Origin: Rhynchopus sp. YZ270_cl-10
Taxonomy: Eukaryota; Euglenozoa; Diplonemea; Diplonemida; Diplonemidae
Assembly (NCBI GenBank): GCA_964035575.1
Contig: OZ037845.1
Span: forward strand, 744,001-808,000
DNA: 64,000 nucleotides
Direction: 5' to 3'
Shown here: piece by piece, positions 31,023 to 41,530 of the stretch
Position numbering within the stretch: position 1 is the stretch's first letter
Layout of the letters: the number at the start of each line of letters is the position of its first letter
The notes under the pieces: model-generated
What the model was told of the DNA's origin: nothing
Databases searched by the model: none
Seen by the model: only the letters and a program-made list of their open reading frames with translations
Translations under genes and position numbers: made by a program

Positions 31023-31988
31023 TCAAGACATGATGACTGCAATCAGAAAACAAGGGAAAAGGATTGCCAGGTAGTTTGGAAGGTTCAAACTCCCAGCGCC
31101 GTTCTCCTCATCAGGTCCTCCGGCAGGGATGTCAGTTGCCAAAGATGGCGCATCTGTGGTGTCCACATCCACACACTCGTAGCTAAACTCAAGTGAATCA
31201 GCCCCGCTTGAACCGCTTTCCAACTGCACAAAGACCGTCCCTCTCACCACAGCACGGTCGATACGGAAGCGGCTCTCCGTGAATTTCAAAGTGTAGTCTG
31301 TGCCGTTGACTGAGGAGTACAACGTCACGGAAGCTGTGTCGTACAAATCCATGACTGCAAACCAGATCACATTATAGTTGTCGCACTCCATGCGCCAGCA
31401 CTCCGTGTGGTTGCTCGCAAAGCTCGCCCGTCCAACATTGTGGCCCACTTCGTTGCAGGAGTGCGGCACATCAGGCACAGCTGGCACGCCTGTGGGTGGT
31501 GCTGGGCTTGTCGCATCCACACACATGTAGTTGATGTCAAGCACTGAATCGTCTCTGATGTGGCTGCTTCTGAACTGCACAAAAACCTGACCACTCAATA
31601 CAATGTCAACATCTTCGAGGGAGGAACCCTGGAACAGGCTTCTCGCCACCCTGAAGTCTGTGCCAGTCAGTGTGTACAGCCGTGCAGTGGAGAGGTAGGA
31701 CTCTGCGTTGGCCGAAAACCTGATCACCACATCCTTGTCGCACGCAATGTTGTAGCACTCAGAGTAAAACCCTCCTCTGTTCGAAAAGCTCACGTTCCCA
31801 GCACTGTCGTTCAGGTTGGTCTGTTCGTTGCAGACATCAAACACACCTGGTGGGAGGGCAGCTGGCACGTCGGTAGGTGGTGCTGGGGTGCTCGCATCCA
31901 CATTGTGGTCAAAGCCAAACGACGCACAGAACAGCACTGCAATGCATGCACGCGCGAGCAACGTTGTGGGCTTCATAGTTTTATGCAA
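31023..31988 (-). CDS. GPI-type surface protein, array 2 copy 2 (most diverged)
   Basis: 321 residues. It differs from copy 1 mainly in the second domain: WRMECDNYNVIWF replaces WRIECDNHNVISF, the loop reads YSSVNGTDYTLKF (two residues shorter), and RIDRAVVRG replaces RVDRATMRG. The first domain differs at only a few sites. Signal peptide, all eight domain cysteines and the GPI-type tail are kept. Confidence 0.9.
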   Translation of the reverse strand: MHKTMKPTTLLARACIAVLFCASFGFDHNVDASTPAPPTDVPAALPPGVFDVCNEQTNLNDSAGNVSFSNRGGFYSECYNIACDKDVVIRFSANAESYLSTARLYTLTGTDFRVARSLFQGSSLEDVDIVLSGQVFVQFRSSHIRDDSVLDINYMCVDATSPAPPTGVPAVPDVPHSCNEVGHNVGRASFASNHTECWRMECDNYNVIWFAVMDLYDTASVTLYSSVNGTDYTLKFTESRFRIDRAVVRGTVFVQLESGSSGADSLEFSYECVDVDTTDAPSLATDIPAGGPDEENGAGSLNLPNYLAILFPCFLIAVIMS

Positions 31989-33356
31989 AAGGTGCCTGAT
32001 GTGTGTGTGGAGAGAAGGGGTTTGGGATCAAGGGTTCAGGGGTTGAGAACAACGATGCTCGCAATGTTCTCAGGAGGGTGGACGATGGCCTGCGGCATTG
32101 TGTGTGCAACACAACAGAAATGAGTCAAAGGTAGGGTGGGTACGTGCAGACGGGTTAAGATTCGTTCAAGCGATTAAGGGTTAGTCAAAAAAAGTGAGGG
32201 TTAAAGTGAAGGTAATTCCCAAGCAGACAGAACATAGGGATTTGTAGGGAAGGGGGTAGGGTAAAAACAACAACAAGTCAGCGTGACGCTTACTTCCATT
32301 TGTTTCTTTTCCCATGGTAAACAATTTTAGTGATGCTAAAAGAAAACAAAGAAAAGAAAACTAGAAAGATGAATGTGCCTCTCGTGCACACACATCGTAC
32401 TTAGAACAAAAAAACGTAGTGAAAATACTATCAAAACAATATCGGTACCGAATCTTCAAGAAGGAAAAAATGGGGGGTTTTTGTTTCAAAGTTTTTTGAA
32501 AACCTCGAGAATTTGGGTCAGCCCTTTTCCAGATTTTCAAGACTTTTGACAATTTTGACTTGAAGACGACTATTGCCTGAGTATCCACCTTGGTGGAGAC
32601 GGAGGCAATTGACGACGCAACAAAACACAAATTGCCACGGTCTTGATCAAGATGGGGGAGATTGGTGGCCAGGAAACGGATGCTATTCTTGAAGATCTTT
32701 TCTGCACCTAACAGAAAGGAGAAAATGATAAAAAGGAGTGAAGCTTGTCTCTTCGAACGACGACACCGACAACAGCATCGAGCTGAGGTGGGCACTTCGT
32801 TGATCAAACAAGGTGTCAAGGGGAGGGTGTGGGGATGGGTGGGGTGAGTGCAAATATCAGGTAAAAGAAACAAAAGTTGTGGCAAGCGCAAACACGGCTC
32901 AACCAAGCGACACCGATTCTGTGGCGGTTGTCAAGCACCCAGCACTTCTTGAGTGGCATTCATTACAAATAGGCCTTGACGACAATACCGTGGGAAGCAC
33001 GAACAACATTGATTGGAAATACAACACGGACCTGGCACCTTCCATTCACAATTCTCGTGACGACTGTGGTGTCATCTGAAGACCTTTGTGTTCCGCTTGC
33101 AATTCAATGTGTTGTGGGGGGTAAGAAAAACAAAACCAAGTGAATCTGATGCAACTGCACACTCGGGGGAAAATGAAGCCTTCTATTTACGTGGTGTTCT
33201 CTTGGAAACACAGTGTCTCCAGGACAGGAAGGAGTACACCGCACAGTTGGTCATGACAAAGCAAAGCGAGCAGGAGGACAGGAGGACACATGCGGATGAG
33301 ACACTGCATGCAACCACGTGCTCTGCTGACCCAAAGAGAAGAAAGGGAAACTGTCT

Positions 33357-34325
33357 TCAAGACATGATGAGTGCAATCAGAAAACAAGGGAAAAGGATTG
33401 CCAGGTAGTTTGGAAGGTTCAAACTCCCAGCGCCGTTCTCCTCATCAGGTCCTCCGGCAGGGATGTCAGTTGCCAAAGATGGCGCATCTGTGGTGTCCAC
33501 ATCCACACACTCGTAGCTAAACTCAAGTGAATCAGCCCCGCTTGAACCGCTTTCCAACTGCACAAAGACCGTCCCTCTCATCGTAGCACGGTCGACACGG
33601 AAGCGGCTCTCCGTGAATTTCAACGTCAATTTGTAGTCGCCGTTGACTAAGGCGTACAACGCCACGGAAGCTGTGTCGTACAAATCCATGACTGCAAAAC
33701 TGATCACATTCTTGTTCTCGCACTCAATGCGCCAGCACTCCGTGTGGTTGCTCGCAAAGCTCGCCTGTCCAGCATTGTGGCCCACTTCGTTGCAAGAGTG
33801 CGGCACATCAGGCACAGCTGGCACGTCTGTGGGTGGTGCTGGGCTTGTCGCATCCACACACATGTAGTTGATGTCAAGCACTGAATCGTCTCTGATGTGG
33901 CTGCCTCTGAACTGCACAAAAACCTGACCACTCAACACAATGTCAACATCTTCGAGGGAGGAACCCTGGAACAGGCTTCTCGCCACCCTGAAGTCTGTGC
34001 CAGTCAGTGTGTACAGCCGTGCAGTGGAGAGGTAGGACTCTGCGTTGGCCGAAAACCTGATCACCACATCCTTGTCGCACGCAATGTTGTAGCACTCAGA
34101 GTAAAACCCTCCTCTGTTCGAAAAGCTCACGTTCCCAGCACTGTCGTTCAGGTCGGTCTGTTCGTTGCAGACATCAAACACACCTGGTGGGAGGGTGGCT
34201 GGCACGTCGGTAGGTGGTGCTGGGGTGGTTGCATCCACATTGTGGTCAAAGCCAAACGACGCACAGAACAGCACTGCAATGCATGCACGCGCGAGCAACG
34301 TTGTGGGCTTCATAATTTTATGCAA
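33357..34325 (-). CDS. GPI-type surface protein, array 2 copy 3
   Basis: 322 residues. The second domain carries WRIECENKNVISF and a distinct loop, YALVNGDYKLTLKF; the linker reads TDVPAVPDV. The rest matches copy 4. All domain cysteines are conserved. Confidence 0.9.
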   Translation of the reverse strand: MHKIMKPTTLLARACIAVLFCASFGFDHNVDATTPAPPTDVPATLPPGVFDVCNEQTDLNDSAGNVSFSNRGGFYSECYNIACDKDVVIRFSANAESYLSTARLYTLTGTDFRVARSLFQGSSLEDVDIVLSGQVFVQFRGSHIRDDSVLDINYMCVDATSPAPPTDVPAVPDVPHSCNEVGHNAGQASFASNHTECWRIECENKNVISFAVMDLYDTASVALYALVNGDYKLTLKFTESRFRVDRATMRGTVFVQLESGSSGADSLEFSYECVDVDTTDAPSLATDIPAGGPDEENGAGSLNLPNYLAILFPCFLIALIMS

Positions 34326-35700
34326 AAGGTGCCTGATGTGTGTGTGGAGAGAAGGGGTTTGGGATCAAGGGTTCAGGGGTTGAGAACAACGATGCTCGCA
34401 ATGTTCTCAGGAGGGTGGACGATGGTCTGCGGCATTGTGTGTGCAACACAACAGAAATGAGTCAAAAGGTAGGGTGGGTACGTGCAGAAAGGGGTTAAGA
34501 TTCGTTCAAGCGACTAAGGGTTAGTCAAAAAAAGTGAGGGTTAAAGTGAAGGTAATTCCCAAGCAGACAGAACATAGGGATTTGTAGGGAAGGGGGTAGG
34601 GTAAAAACAACAACAAGTCAGCGTGACGCTTACTTCCATTTGTTTCTTTTCCCATTGGTAAACAATTTAGTGATGCTAAAAGAAATGAAAGAAAAGAAAA
34701 CTAGAAAGATGACTGTGCCTCTCGTGCACACATCGTACTTAGAACAAAAAAACGTAGTGAAAATACTATCAAAACAATATCGGTACCGAATCTTCAAGAA
34801 GGAAAAAATGGGGGGTTTTTGTTTCAAAGTTTTTTGAAAACCTCGAGAATTTGGGTCAGCCCTTTTCAAGATTTTCAAGACTTTTGACAATTTGTACTTG
34901 ACGCCGACTATTGCCTGAGTATCCACCTTGGTGGAGACGGAGGCAATTGACGACGCAACAAAACACAAATTGCCACGGTCTTGATCAAGATGGGGGAGAT
35001 TGGTGGCCAGGAAACGGATGTTATTCTTGAAGATCTTTTCTGCACCTAACAGAAAGGAGAAAATGATAAAAAGGAGTGAAGCTTGTCTCTTCGAACGACG
35101 ACACCGACAACAGCATCGAGCTGAGGTGGGCACTTCGTTGATCAAACAAGGTGTCAAGGGGAGGGTGTGGGGATGGGTGGGGTGTGTGCAAATATCAGGT
35201 AAAAGAAACAAAAGTTGTGGCAAGCGCAAACACGGCTCAACCAAGCGACACCGATTCTGTGGCGGTTGTCAAGCACACAGCACTTCTTGAGTGGCATTCA
35301 TTACAAATAGGCATTGCCGACAATATAGTGGGAACCACGAACAACATTGATTGGAAATACAACACGGAACTGGCCCCGTCCATTCACAATTCTCGTGACG
35401 ACTGTGGTGTCATCTGAAGACCTTTGTGTTCCGCTTGCAATTCAATGTGTTGTGGGGGGTAAGAAAAACAAAACCAAGTGAATCTGACGCAACACTCCAC
35501 GTCACTCAGGGGAAAAGTCTAGCCTTCTATTTACGTGGTGTTCTCTTGGAAATACAGTGTCTCCAGGACAGGAAGGAGTACACCGCACAGTTGGTCATGA
35601 CAAAGCAAAGCGAGCAGGAGGACAGGAGGACACATGCAGATGAGACACTGCATGCAACCACGTGCTCTGCTGACCCAAAGAGAAGAAAGGGAAACTGTCT

Positions 35701-36672
35701 TCAAGACATGATGAGTGCAATCAGAAAACAAGGGAAAAGGATTGCCAGGTAGTTTGGAAGGTTCAAACTCCCAGCGCCGTTCTCCTCATCAGGTCCTCCG
35801 GCAGGGATGTAAGTTGCCAAAGATGGCGCATCTGTGGTGTCCACATCCACACACTCGTAGCTAAACTCAAGTGAATCAGCCCCGCTTGAACCGCTTTCCA
35901 ACTGCACAAAGACCGTCCCTCTCATCGTAGCACGGTCGACACGGAAGCGGCTCTCCGTGAATTTCAACGTCAATCTGTAGTCTGTGCCGTTGAGTGAGGA
36001 GTACAATGCCACGGAAGCTGTGTCGTACAAATCCATGACTGCAAAACTGATCACATTCTTGTTCTCGCACTCAATGCGCCAGCACTCCGTGTGGTTGCTC
36101 GCAAAGCTCGCCTGTCCAGCATTGTGGCCCACTTCGTTGCAAGAGTGCGGCACATCAGGCACAGCTGGCACGTCTGTGGGTGGTGCTGGGCTTGTCGCAT
36201 CCACACACATGTAGTTGATGTCAAGCACTGAATCGTCTCTGATGTGGCTGCCTCTGAACTGCACAAAAACCTGACCACTCAACACAATGTCAACATCTTC
36301 GAGGGAGGAACCCTGGAACAGGCTTCTCGCCACCCTGAAGTCTGTGCCAGTCAGTGTGTACAGCCGTGCAGTGGAGAGGTAGGACTCTGCGTTGGCCGAA
36401 AACCTGATCACCACATCCTTGTCGCACGCAATGTTGTAGCACTCAGAGTAAAACCCTCCTCTGTTCGAAAAGCTCACGTTCCCAGCACTGTCGTTCAGGT
36501 CGGTCTGTTCGTTGCAGACATCAAACACACCTGGTGGGAGGGTGGCTGGCACGTCGGTAGGTGGTGCTGGGGTGGTTGCATCCACATTGTGGTCAAAGCC
36601 AAACGACGCACAGAACAGCACTGCAATGCATGCACGCGCGAGCAACGTTGTGGGCTTCATAATTTTATGCAA
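35701..36672 (-). CDS. GPI-type surface protein, array 2 copy 4
   Basis: 323 residues with WRIECENKNVISF and the YSSLNGTDYRLTLKF loop, plus a private D-to-Y change in the stalk (SLATYIPAGG) shared only with copy 5. Confidence 0.9.
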   Translation of the reverse strand: MHKIMKPTTLLARACIAVLFCASFGFDHNVDATTPAPPTDVPATLPPGVFDVCNEQTDLNDSAGNVSFSNRGGFYSECYNIACDKDVVIRFSANAESYLSTARLYTLTGTDFRVARSLFQGSSLEDVDIVLSGQVFVQFRGSHIRDDSVLDINYMCVDATSPAPPTDVPAVPDVPHSCNEVGHNAGQASFASNHTECWRIECENKNVISFAVMDLYDTASVALYSSLNGTDYRLTLKFTESRFRVDRATMRGTVFVQLESGSSGADSLEFSYECVDVDTTDAPSLATYIPAGGPDEENGAGSLNLPNYLAILFPCFLIALIMS

Positions 36673-38047
36673 AAGGTGCCTGATGTGTGTGTGGAGAGAA
36701 GGGGTTTGGGATCAAGGGTTCAGGGGTTGAGAACAACGATGCTCGCAATGTTCTCAGGAGGGTGGACGATGGTCTGCGGCATTGTGTGTGCAACACAACA
36801 GAAATGAGTCAAAAGGTAGGGTGGGTACGTGCAGAAAGGGGTTAAGATTCGTTCAAGCGACTAAGGGTTAGTCAAAAAAAGTGAGGGTTAAAGTGAAGGT
36901 AATTCCCAAGCAGACAGAACATAGGGATTTGTAGGGAAGGGGGTAGGGTAAAAACAACAACAAGTCAGCGTGACGCTTACTTCCATTTGTTTCTTTTCCC
37001 ATTGGTAAACAATTTAGTGATGCTAAAAGAAATGAAAGAAAAGAAAACTAGAAAGATGACTGTGCCTCTCGTGCACACATCGTACTTAGAACAAAAAAAC
37101 GTAGTGAAAATACTATCAAAACAATATCGGTACCGAATCTTCAAGAAGGAAAAAATGGGGGGTTTTTGTTTCAAAGTTTTTTGAAAACCTCGAGAATTTG
37201 GGTCAGCCCTTTTCAAGATTTTCAAGACTTTTGACAATTTGTACTTGACGCCGACTATTGCCTGAGTATCCACCTTGGTGGAGACGGAGGCAATTGACGA
37301 CGCAACAAAACACAAATTGCCACGGTCTTGATCAAGATGGGGGAGATTGGTGGCCAGGAAACGGATGTTATTCTTGAAGATCTTTTCTGCACCTAACAGA
37401 AAGGAGAAAATGATAAAAAGGAGTGAAGCTTGTCTCTTCGAACGACGACACCGACAACAGCATCGAGCTGAGGTGGGCACTTCGTTGATCAAACAAGGTG
37501 TCAAGGGGAGGGTGTGGGGATGGGTGGGGTGTGTGCAAATATCAGGTAAAAGAAACAAAAGTTGTGGCAAGCGCAAACACGGCTCAACCAAGCGACACCG
37601 ATTCTGTGGCGGTTGTCAAGCACACAGCACTTCTTGAGTGGCATTCATTACAAATAGGCATTGCCGACAATATAGTGGGAACCACGAACAACATTGATTG
37701 GAAATACAACACGGAACTGGCCCCGTCCATTCACAATTCTCGTGACGACTGTGGTGTCATCTGAAGACCTTTGTGTTCCGCTTGCAATTCAATGTGTTGT
37801 GGGGGGTAAGAAAAACAAAACCAAGTGAATCTGACGCAACACTCCACGTCACTCAGGGGAAAAGTCTAGCCTTCTATTTACGTGGTGTTCTCTTGGAAAT
37901 ACAGTGTCTCCAGGACAGGAAGGAGTACACCGCACAGTTGGTCATGACAAAGCAAAGCGAGCAGGAGGACAGGAGGACACATGCAGATGAGACACTGCAT
38001 GCAACCACGTGCTCTGCTGACCCAAAGAGAAGAAAGGGAAACTGTCT

Positions 38048-39019
38048 TCAAGACATGATGAGTGCAATCAGAAAACAAGGGAAAAGGATTGCCAGGTAGT
38101 TTGGAAGGTTCAAACTCCCAGCGCCGTTCTCCTCATCAGGTCCTCCGGCAGGGATGTAAGTTGCCAAAGATGGCGCATCTGTGGTGTCCACATCCACACA
38201 CTCGTAGCTAAACTCAAGTGAATCAGCCCCGCTTGAACCGCTTTCCAACTGCACAAAGACCGTCCCTCTCATCGTAGCACGGTCGACACGGAAGCGGCTC
38301 TCCGTGAATTTCAACGTCAATCTGTAGTCTGTGCCGTTGAGTGAGGAGTACAATGCCACGGAAGCTGTGTCGTACAAATCCATGACTGCAAAACTGATCA
38401 CATTCTTGTTCTCGCACTCAATGCGCCAGCACTCCGTGTGGTTGCTCGCAAAGCTCGCCTGTCCAGCATTGTGGCCCACTTCGTTGCAAGAGTGCGGCAC
38501 ATCAGGCACAGCTGGCACGTCTGTGGGTGGTGCTGGGCTTGTCGCATCCACACACATGTAGTTGATGTCAAGCACTGAATCGTCTCTGATGTGGCTGCCT
38601 CTGAACTGCACAAAAACCTGACCACTCAACACAATGTCAACATCTTCGAGGGAGGAACCCTGGAACAGGCTTCTCGCCACCCTGAAGTCTGTGCCAGTCA
38701 GTGTGTACAGCCGTGCAGTGGAGAGGTAGGACTCTGCGTTGGCCGAAAACCTGATCACCACATCCTTGTCGCACGCAATGTTGTAGCACTCAGAGTAAAA
38801 CCCTCCTCTGTTCGAAAAGCTCACGTTCCCAGCACTGTCGTTCAGGTCGGTCTGTTCGTTGCAGACATCAAACACACCTGGTGGGAGGGTGGCTGGCACG
38901 TCGGTAGGTGGTGCTGGGGTGGTTGCATCCACATTGTGGTCAAAGCCAAACGACGCACAGAACAGCACTGCAATGCATGCACGCGCGAGCAACGTTGTGG
39001 GCTTCATAATTTTATGCAA
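38048..39019 (-). CDS. GPI-type surface protein, array 2 copy 5 (identical to copy 4)
   Basis: 323 residues, identical to copy 4 in protein and, as far as I can follow, in DNA. The surrounding unit is also identical until about 39146, which points to a very recent duplication or conversion, or to an assembly duplication. Confidence 0.88.
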   Translation of the reverse strand: MHKIMKPTTLLARACIAVLFCASFGFDHNVDATTPAPPTDVPATLPPGVFDVCNEQTDLNDSAGNVSFSNRGGFYSECYNIACDKDVVIRFSANAESYLSTARLYTLTGTDFRVARSLFQGSSLEDVDIVLSGQVFVQFRGSHIRDDSVLDINYMCVDATSPAPPTDVPAVPDVPHSCNEVGHNAGQASFASNHTECWRIECENKNVISFAVMDLYDTASVALYSSLNGTDYRLTLKFTESRFRVDRATMRGTVFVQLESGSSGADSLEFSYECVDVDTTDAPSLATYIPAGGPDEENGAGSLNLPNYLAILFPCFLIALIMS

Positions 39020-39261
39020 AAGGTGCCTGATGTGTGTGTGGAGAGAAGGGGTTTGGGATCAAGGGTTCAGGGGTTGAGAACAACGATGCTCGCAATGTTC
39101 TCAGGAGGGTGGACGATGGTCTGCGGCATTGTGTGTGCAACACAACAGAAATGGGACAAAAGGTAGGGTGGGTACGTGCAGAGGGGTTAAGATTCGTTCA
39201 AGCGATTAAGGGTTAGTCAAAAAAAGGGAATATTAGTGCAAACTGCACAGACACACACCGT

Positions 39262-39277
39262 GGGGTTATCGAATCGG
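39262..39277 (+). repeat. GGGGTTATCGAA motif, degenerate copy
   Basis: GGGGTTATCGAATCGG matches the first 12 bases of the hairpin at 44062 and 53542, but its right arm is degraded. It lies about 50 bp before a CTAAGC-type hairpin, the same order as at 44062 and 53542. Confidence 0.5.
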
Positions 39278-39314
39278 TGTTGCAAAAAACAAAAAAATAC
39301 AAAAATATTTTTGT

Positions 39315-39348
39315 AAGATGAACCTAAGCTTCGGTGCTTAGTCAGCTT
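39315..39348 (+). repeat. Dispersed hairpin, CTAAGC stem type with TTCGGT loop
   Basis: AAGATGAAC, then CTAAGC-TTCGGT-GCTTAG, then TCAGC. The stem is perfect although the loop differs from the usual CTCTCGT. Confidence 0.65.
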
Positions 39349-39948
39349 GAAAAAAAAAGCAAGACTACCAGGAATATTGTACATATTGTCTTGGTCACTG
39401 CACTGCGCGCAGTATGAGAGATTTAGTATCTACTGAAACCACGAAAGTAAGCAAAGAAAATAGCAAAAAATAATCCCTACCCCCCCAGGAAGCATTGTAC
39501 TTTAAAGTATTTGCTTTCAAAAAAAAGAGGCAAAATAAGAGAGGAAACAGCTCAGATCTCAAAAAGGGTTTCATTTTTTAAAAATCATCAATTCTGTGCG
39601 AACGACAACCGCGTTTTTTGATATATTTCCCCCTTTTTTTAAAACTGAAAACGATGTTTCCTTCTCACCAAAATAGGCAAATATAATCCTATCGGAGAAA
39701 CGACAGTTACTACTACAGCCCTACCAGAGTGGCCAGCAGATTTTTTTTGTGGAACCAAAAAATCCCCCTCAAGAAATGCTGCGTTGCAGAAACCTACTCC
39801 ACCTTCGTCCCTCAATATTCTCCATTTGAATATTCAGTACTACAATCAAAGTGAAGTTGATAGTGCAAACGCCTACAACCAAAAGAATCTGCACATCACC
39901 TACCCACACCTCCTCCTCTCCCTTCAGAGCTTCTCCCTCACGACCCGC

Positions 39949-40047
39949 CACAGCAGAGAATAAGACTCGGGGACCCGGGACCAGGACCAGGAACCTTGAC
40001 CAGGACTGGGACCCAGGGACCGGGGACCCGGCTTATTCTCTGCTGTG
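39949..40047. repeat. Palindromic element: 16-bp inverted repeats around GGGACC-rich core
   Basis: CACAGCAGAGAATAAG at 39949-39964 is repeated as its exact reverse complement at 40032-40047. The 67 bp between are built from GGGACC and AGGACC-like repeats. The whole could fold into one long hairpin or cruciform. It could be a miniature inverted-repeat element or a local foldback; I see no flanking target duplication. Confidence 0.7.
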
Positions 40048-40238
40048 CCCCCCGCCAAGCCTCATAATGCATTCCAGAAACCATAACGCTTGCATAACAC
40101 CTATCCCCTCCTGGACAAAAAATGCACTCCCCGGAATTGGCCGCTTTTCCAGAGAATATTTTATAAGCGGTGCTCCTGACGACCCCATATTGCGTAGTTG
40201 TTTGGTATTTCGGAGTTCTGGGGTAATAAGATCTTTTT

Positions 40239-40568
40239 TTAGACAGCCATTGGTTCGTTGGCGCGGTAAGGGTTTGGTGGCATAGGTGGTTGAGGGACTA
40301 AGGGTGTGCGGTTGTTTGCGTAGTAGATATTGGGGTCGGCTGCCTGGCGGCGTTCTCTGGATTGGGTCATTTGGGTCCAGCAGGGGAGGAGAAAGCAGCA
40401 GAGCCATGCGGGGATGCAGCATTCGTCAACACAACAGAGACATTCGACCCATTTACACATAGCGTCGACCATGAGACAGGGCAGGCAGCAGCACAGCATG
40501 TTTAATACAAAGTTTATCGCCATCATAAGCAAACAAAACAGAATCAACACCTGAATCTCATAAGGCAC
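40239..40568 (-). CDS. Small cysteine-rich membrane protein
   Basis: 109 residues. The first 27 residues are hydrophobic (a membrane segment or signal), followed by a cysteine-dense hydrophobic stretch (about residues 25-63) with CCC, CC, CC and CC clusters that could hold a second membrane segment or be palmitoylated. The last 40 residues are polar and proline-rich (PQPPMPPNPY). The arrangement recalls short PLAC8-like or CYSTM-like proteins, but I do not see a diagnostic motif. It is isolated in AT-rich DNA and has the same strand as all other genes; its higher GC content than the flanks and the ordered composition argue that it is real. No intron is needed. Confidence 0.5.
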   Translation of the reverse strand: MPYEIQVLILFCLLMMAINFVLNMLCCCLPCLMVDAMCKWVECLCCVDECCIPAWLCCFLLPCWTQMTQSRERRQAADPNIYYANNRTPLVPQPPMPPNPYRANEPMAV

Positions 40569-40975
40569 GCAATACCCTTGATAACATATGGGCTCGGTTC
40601 CGTGCTGGGTCTGATAAGGGGTTTAAATTTTTTTTGCAGAAATTTCATTAAGAAGGTGTCAAAAACGCTGGAAAAAAAGAGAAAAAAGAAAAATCAGTTT
40701 CGGTCTGAGGGGGGTCGGTTTAGATTGTAGGTTGGAGACTGTTCTTAAAAGGGGTGGGATAATGTTAAGTTTTGACAAAAAAGATGTCAGAATCGAAGGG
40801 AAAAGGAAGCATACCAATAAGTCCCAGTCCAGTGGGCCTGCTGCAGACATATAGAGCAGAGGCATTTTTCGGGGTTTTTTCCCTTTTCTTTGCAACAGAT
40901 TTGCAAAGATGTGTCGTGGAATAACCTTGAGGGGGTGGATGTGGAGAGATGGAGGGATGGGAGGGGGGGTTAATG

Positions 40976-41011
<36 letters not shown>
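40976..41011 (+). repeat. Homopolymer A run (36 bases)
   Basis: An uninterrupted run of 36 A. It might be the tail of a retroposed sequence, but no body or target duplication is apparent; length is also prone to sequencing error. Confidence 0.9.
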
Positions 41012-41013
<2 letters not shown>

Positions 41014-41530
41014 GTTGAAACCAAAAACCCAAAAAATGGTTGGTAGCCTCTATATTGCTTTGGCTTTGGGTTGTGTTTTTTTTGCTGAAAAAAGCATTAT
41101 AGTTTGGAGAGATGGGGAATTTGAAAATGTTTTTGAATGTTTTGAAAGTGCTTTTGTGTCCTTGTTTAATTTTGCTTGATAGTTTTGTAGACGTGGGGTT
41201 GGAGAGGAAGGGCGCGTTTGTATGAGATTACGACTTATCCTCTTTCTCAGCCACTGTCAAATATCTTTGAAAGATGGGGGATTGGAGAGTATTAGCGTTG
41301 TAAACCTGAGAGGGGAAACCTTTGTTTTTCATTTTTTTTAAAATGCGTTTTTGACTTTTTTTTTGTGTCTGCTCGACACTATTGACAACATGTTGAGTCG
41401 TAACGTATCCTCTTTGTTTTGCTCCCCAAGGGGGGAGAGGAAAGCTTTCTTCGCTTTTTTTTCGATTCTGTTTTTTTTCTTTTGAAAAACAAGAGAGTAG
41501 CGTAGCCACCCGAAGATGAGCTTCACTATA

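Larger units (their letters stand above)
27581..39226 (-). repeat. Array 2: five tandem units carrying GPI-type surface protein genes
   Basis: Units begin at the shared TCCCAAGCAGACAGAACAT string near 27581, 29876, 32217, 34557 and 36904, giving about 2295, 2341, 2340, 2347 and 2323 bp. They are more diverged than array 1, with many small indels and substitutions in the spacer, except that units 4 and 5 look identical from 36904 to about 39146. Near its right end unit 5 instead matches unit 1 (AAATGGGACAAAAGG rather than AAATGAGTCAAAAGG), so the end units are mosaic. Each unit also carries one copy of the dispersed CTCTCGT hairpin and a GACTAA/TTAGTC hairpin followed by an A-run. Confidence 0.95.
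39227..40238. other. AT-rich intergenic stretch with dispersed motifs
   Basis: No convincing gene. It contains a GGTTATCGAA motif (39262-39277), a hairpin copy (39315-39348), a GTGAAGTTGATAGTGCAAAC string at 39850 shared with 28236, and the palindromic element at 39949-40047. Confidence 0.6.

Noticed and set aside
29216-39166. Plus-strand frames of about 190 codons across each array 2 gene
   Set aside because: Antisense shadows of the minus-strand surface protein genes; no features of their own.
1347-39226. CRISPR-like array or satellite DNA as the explanation for the regular repeats
   Set aside because: Units are gene-sized and contain conserved coding frames with signal peptides; there are no short direct repeats with unique spacers.
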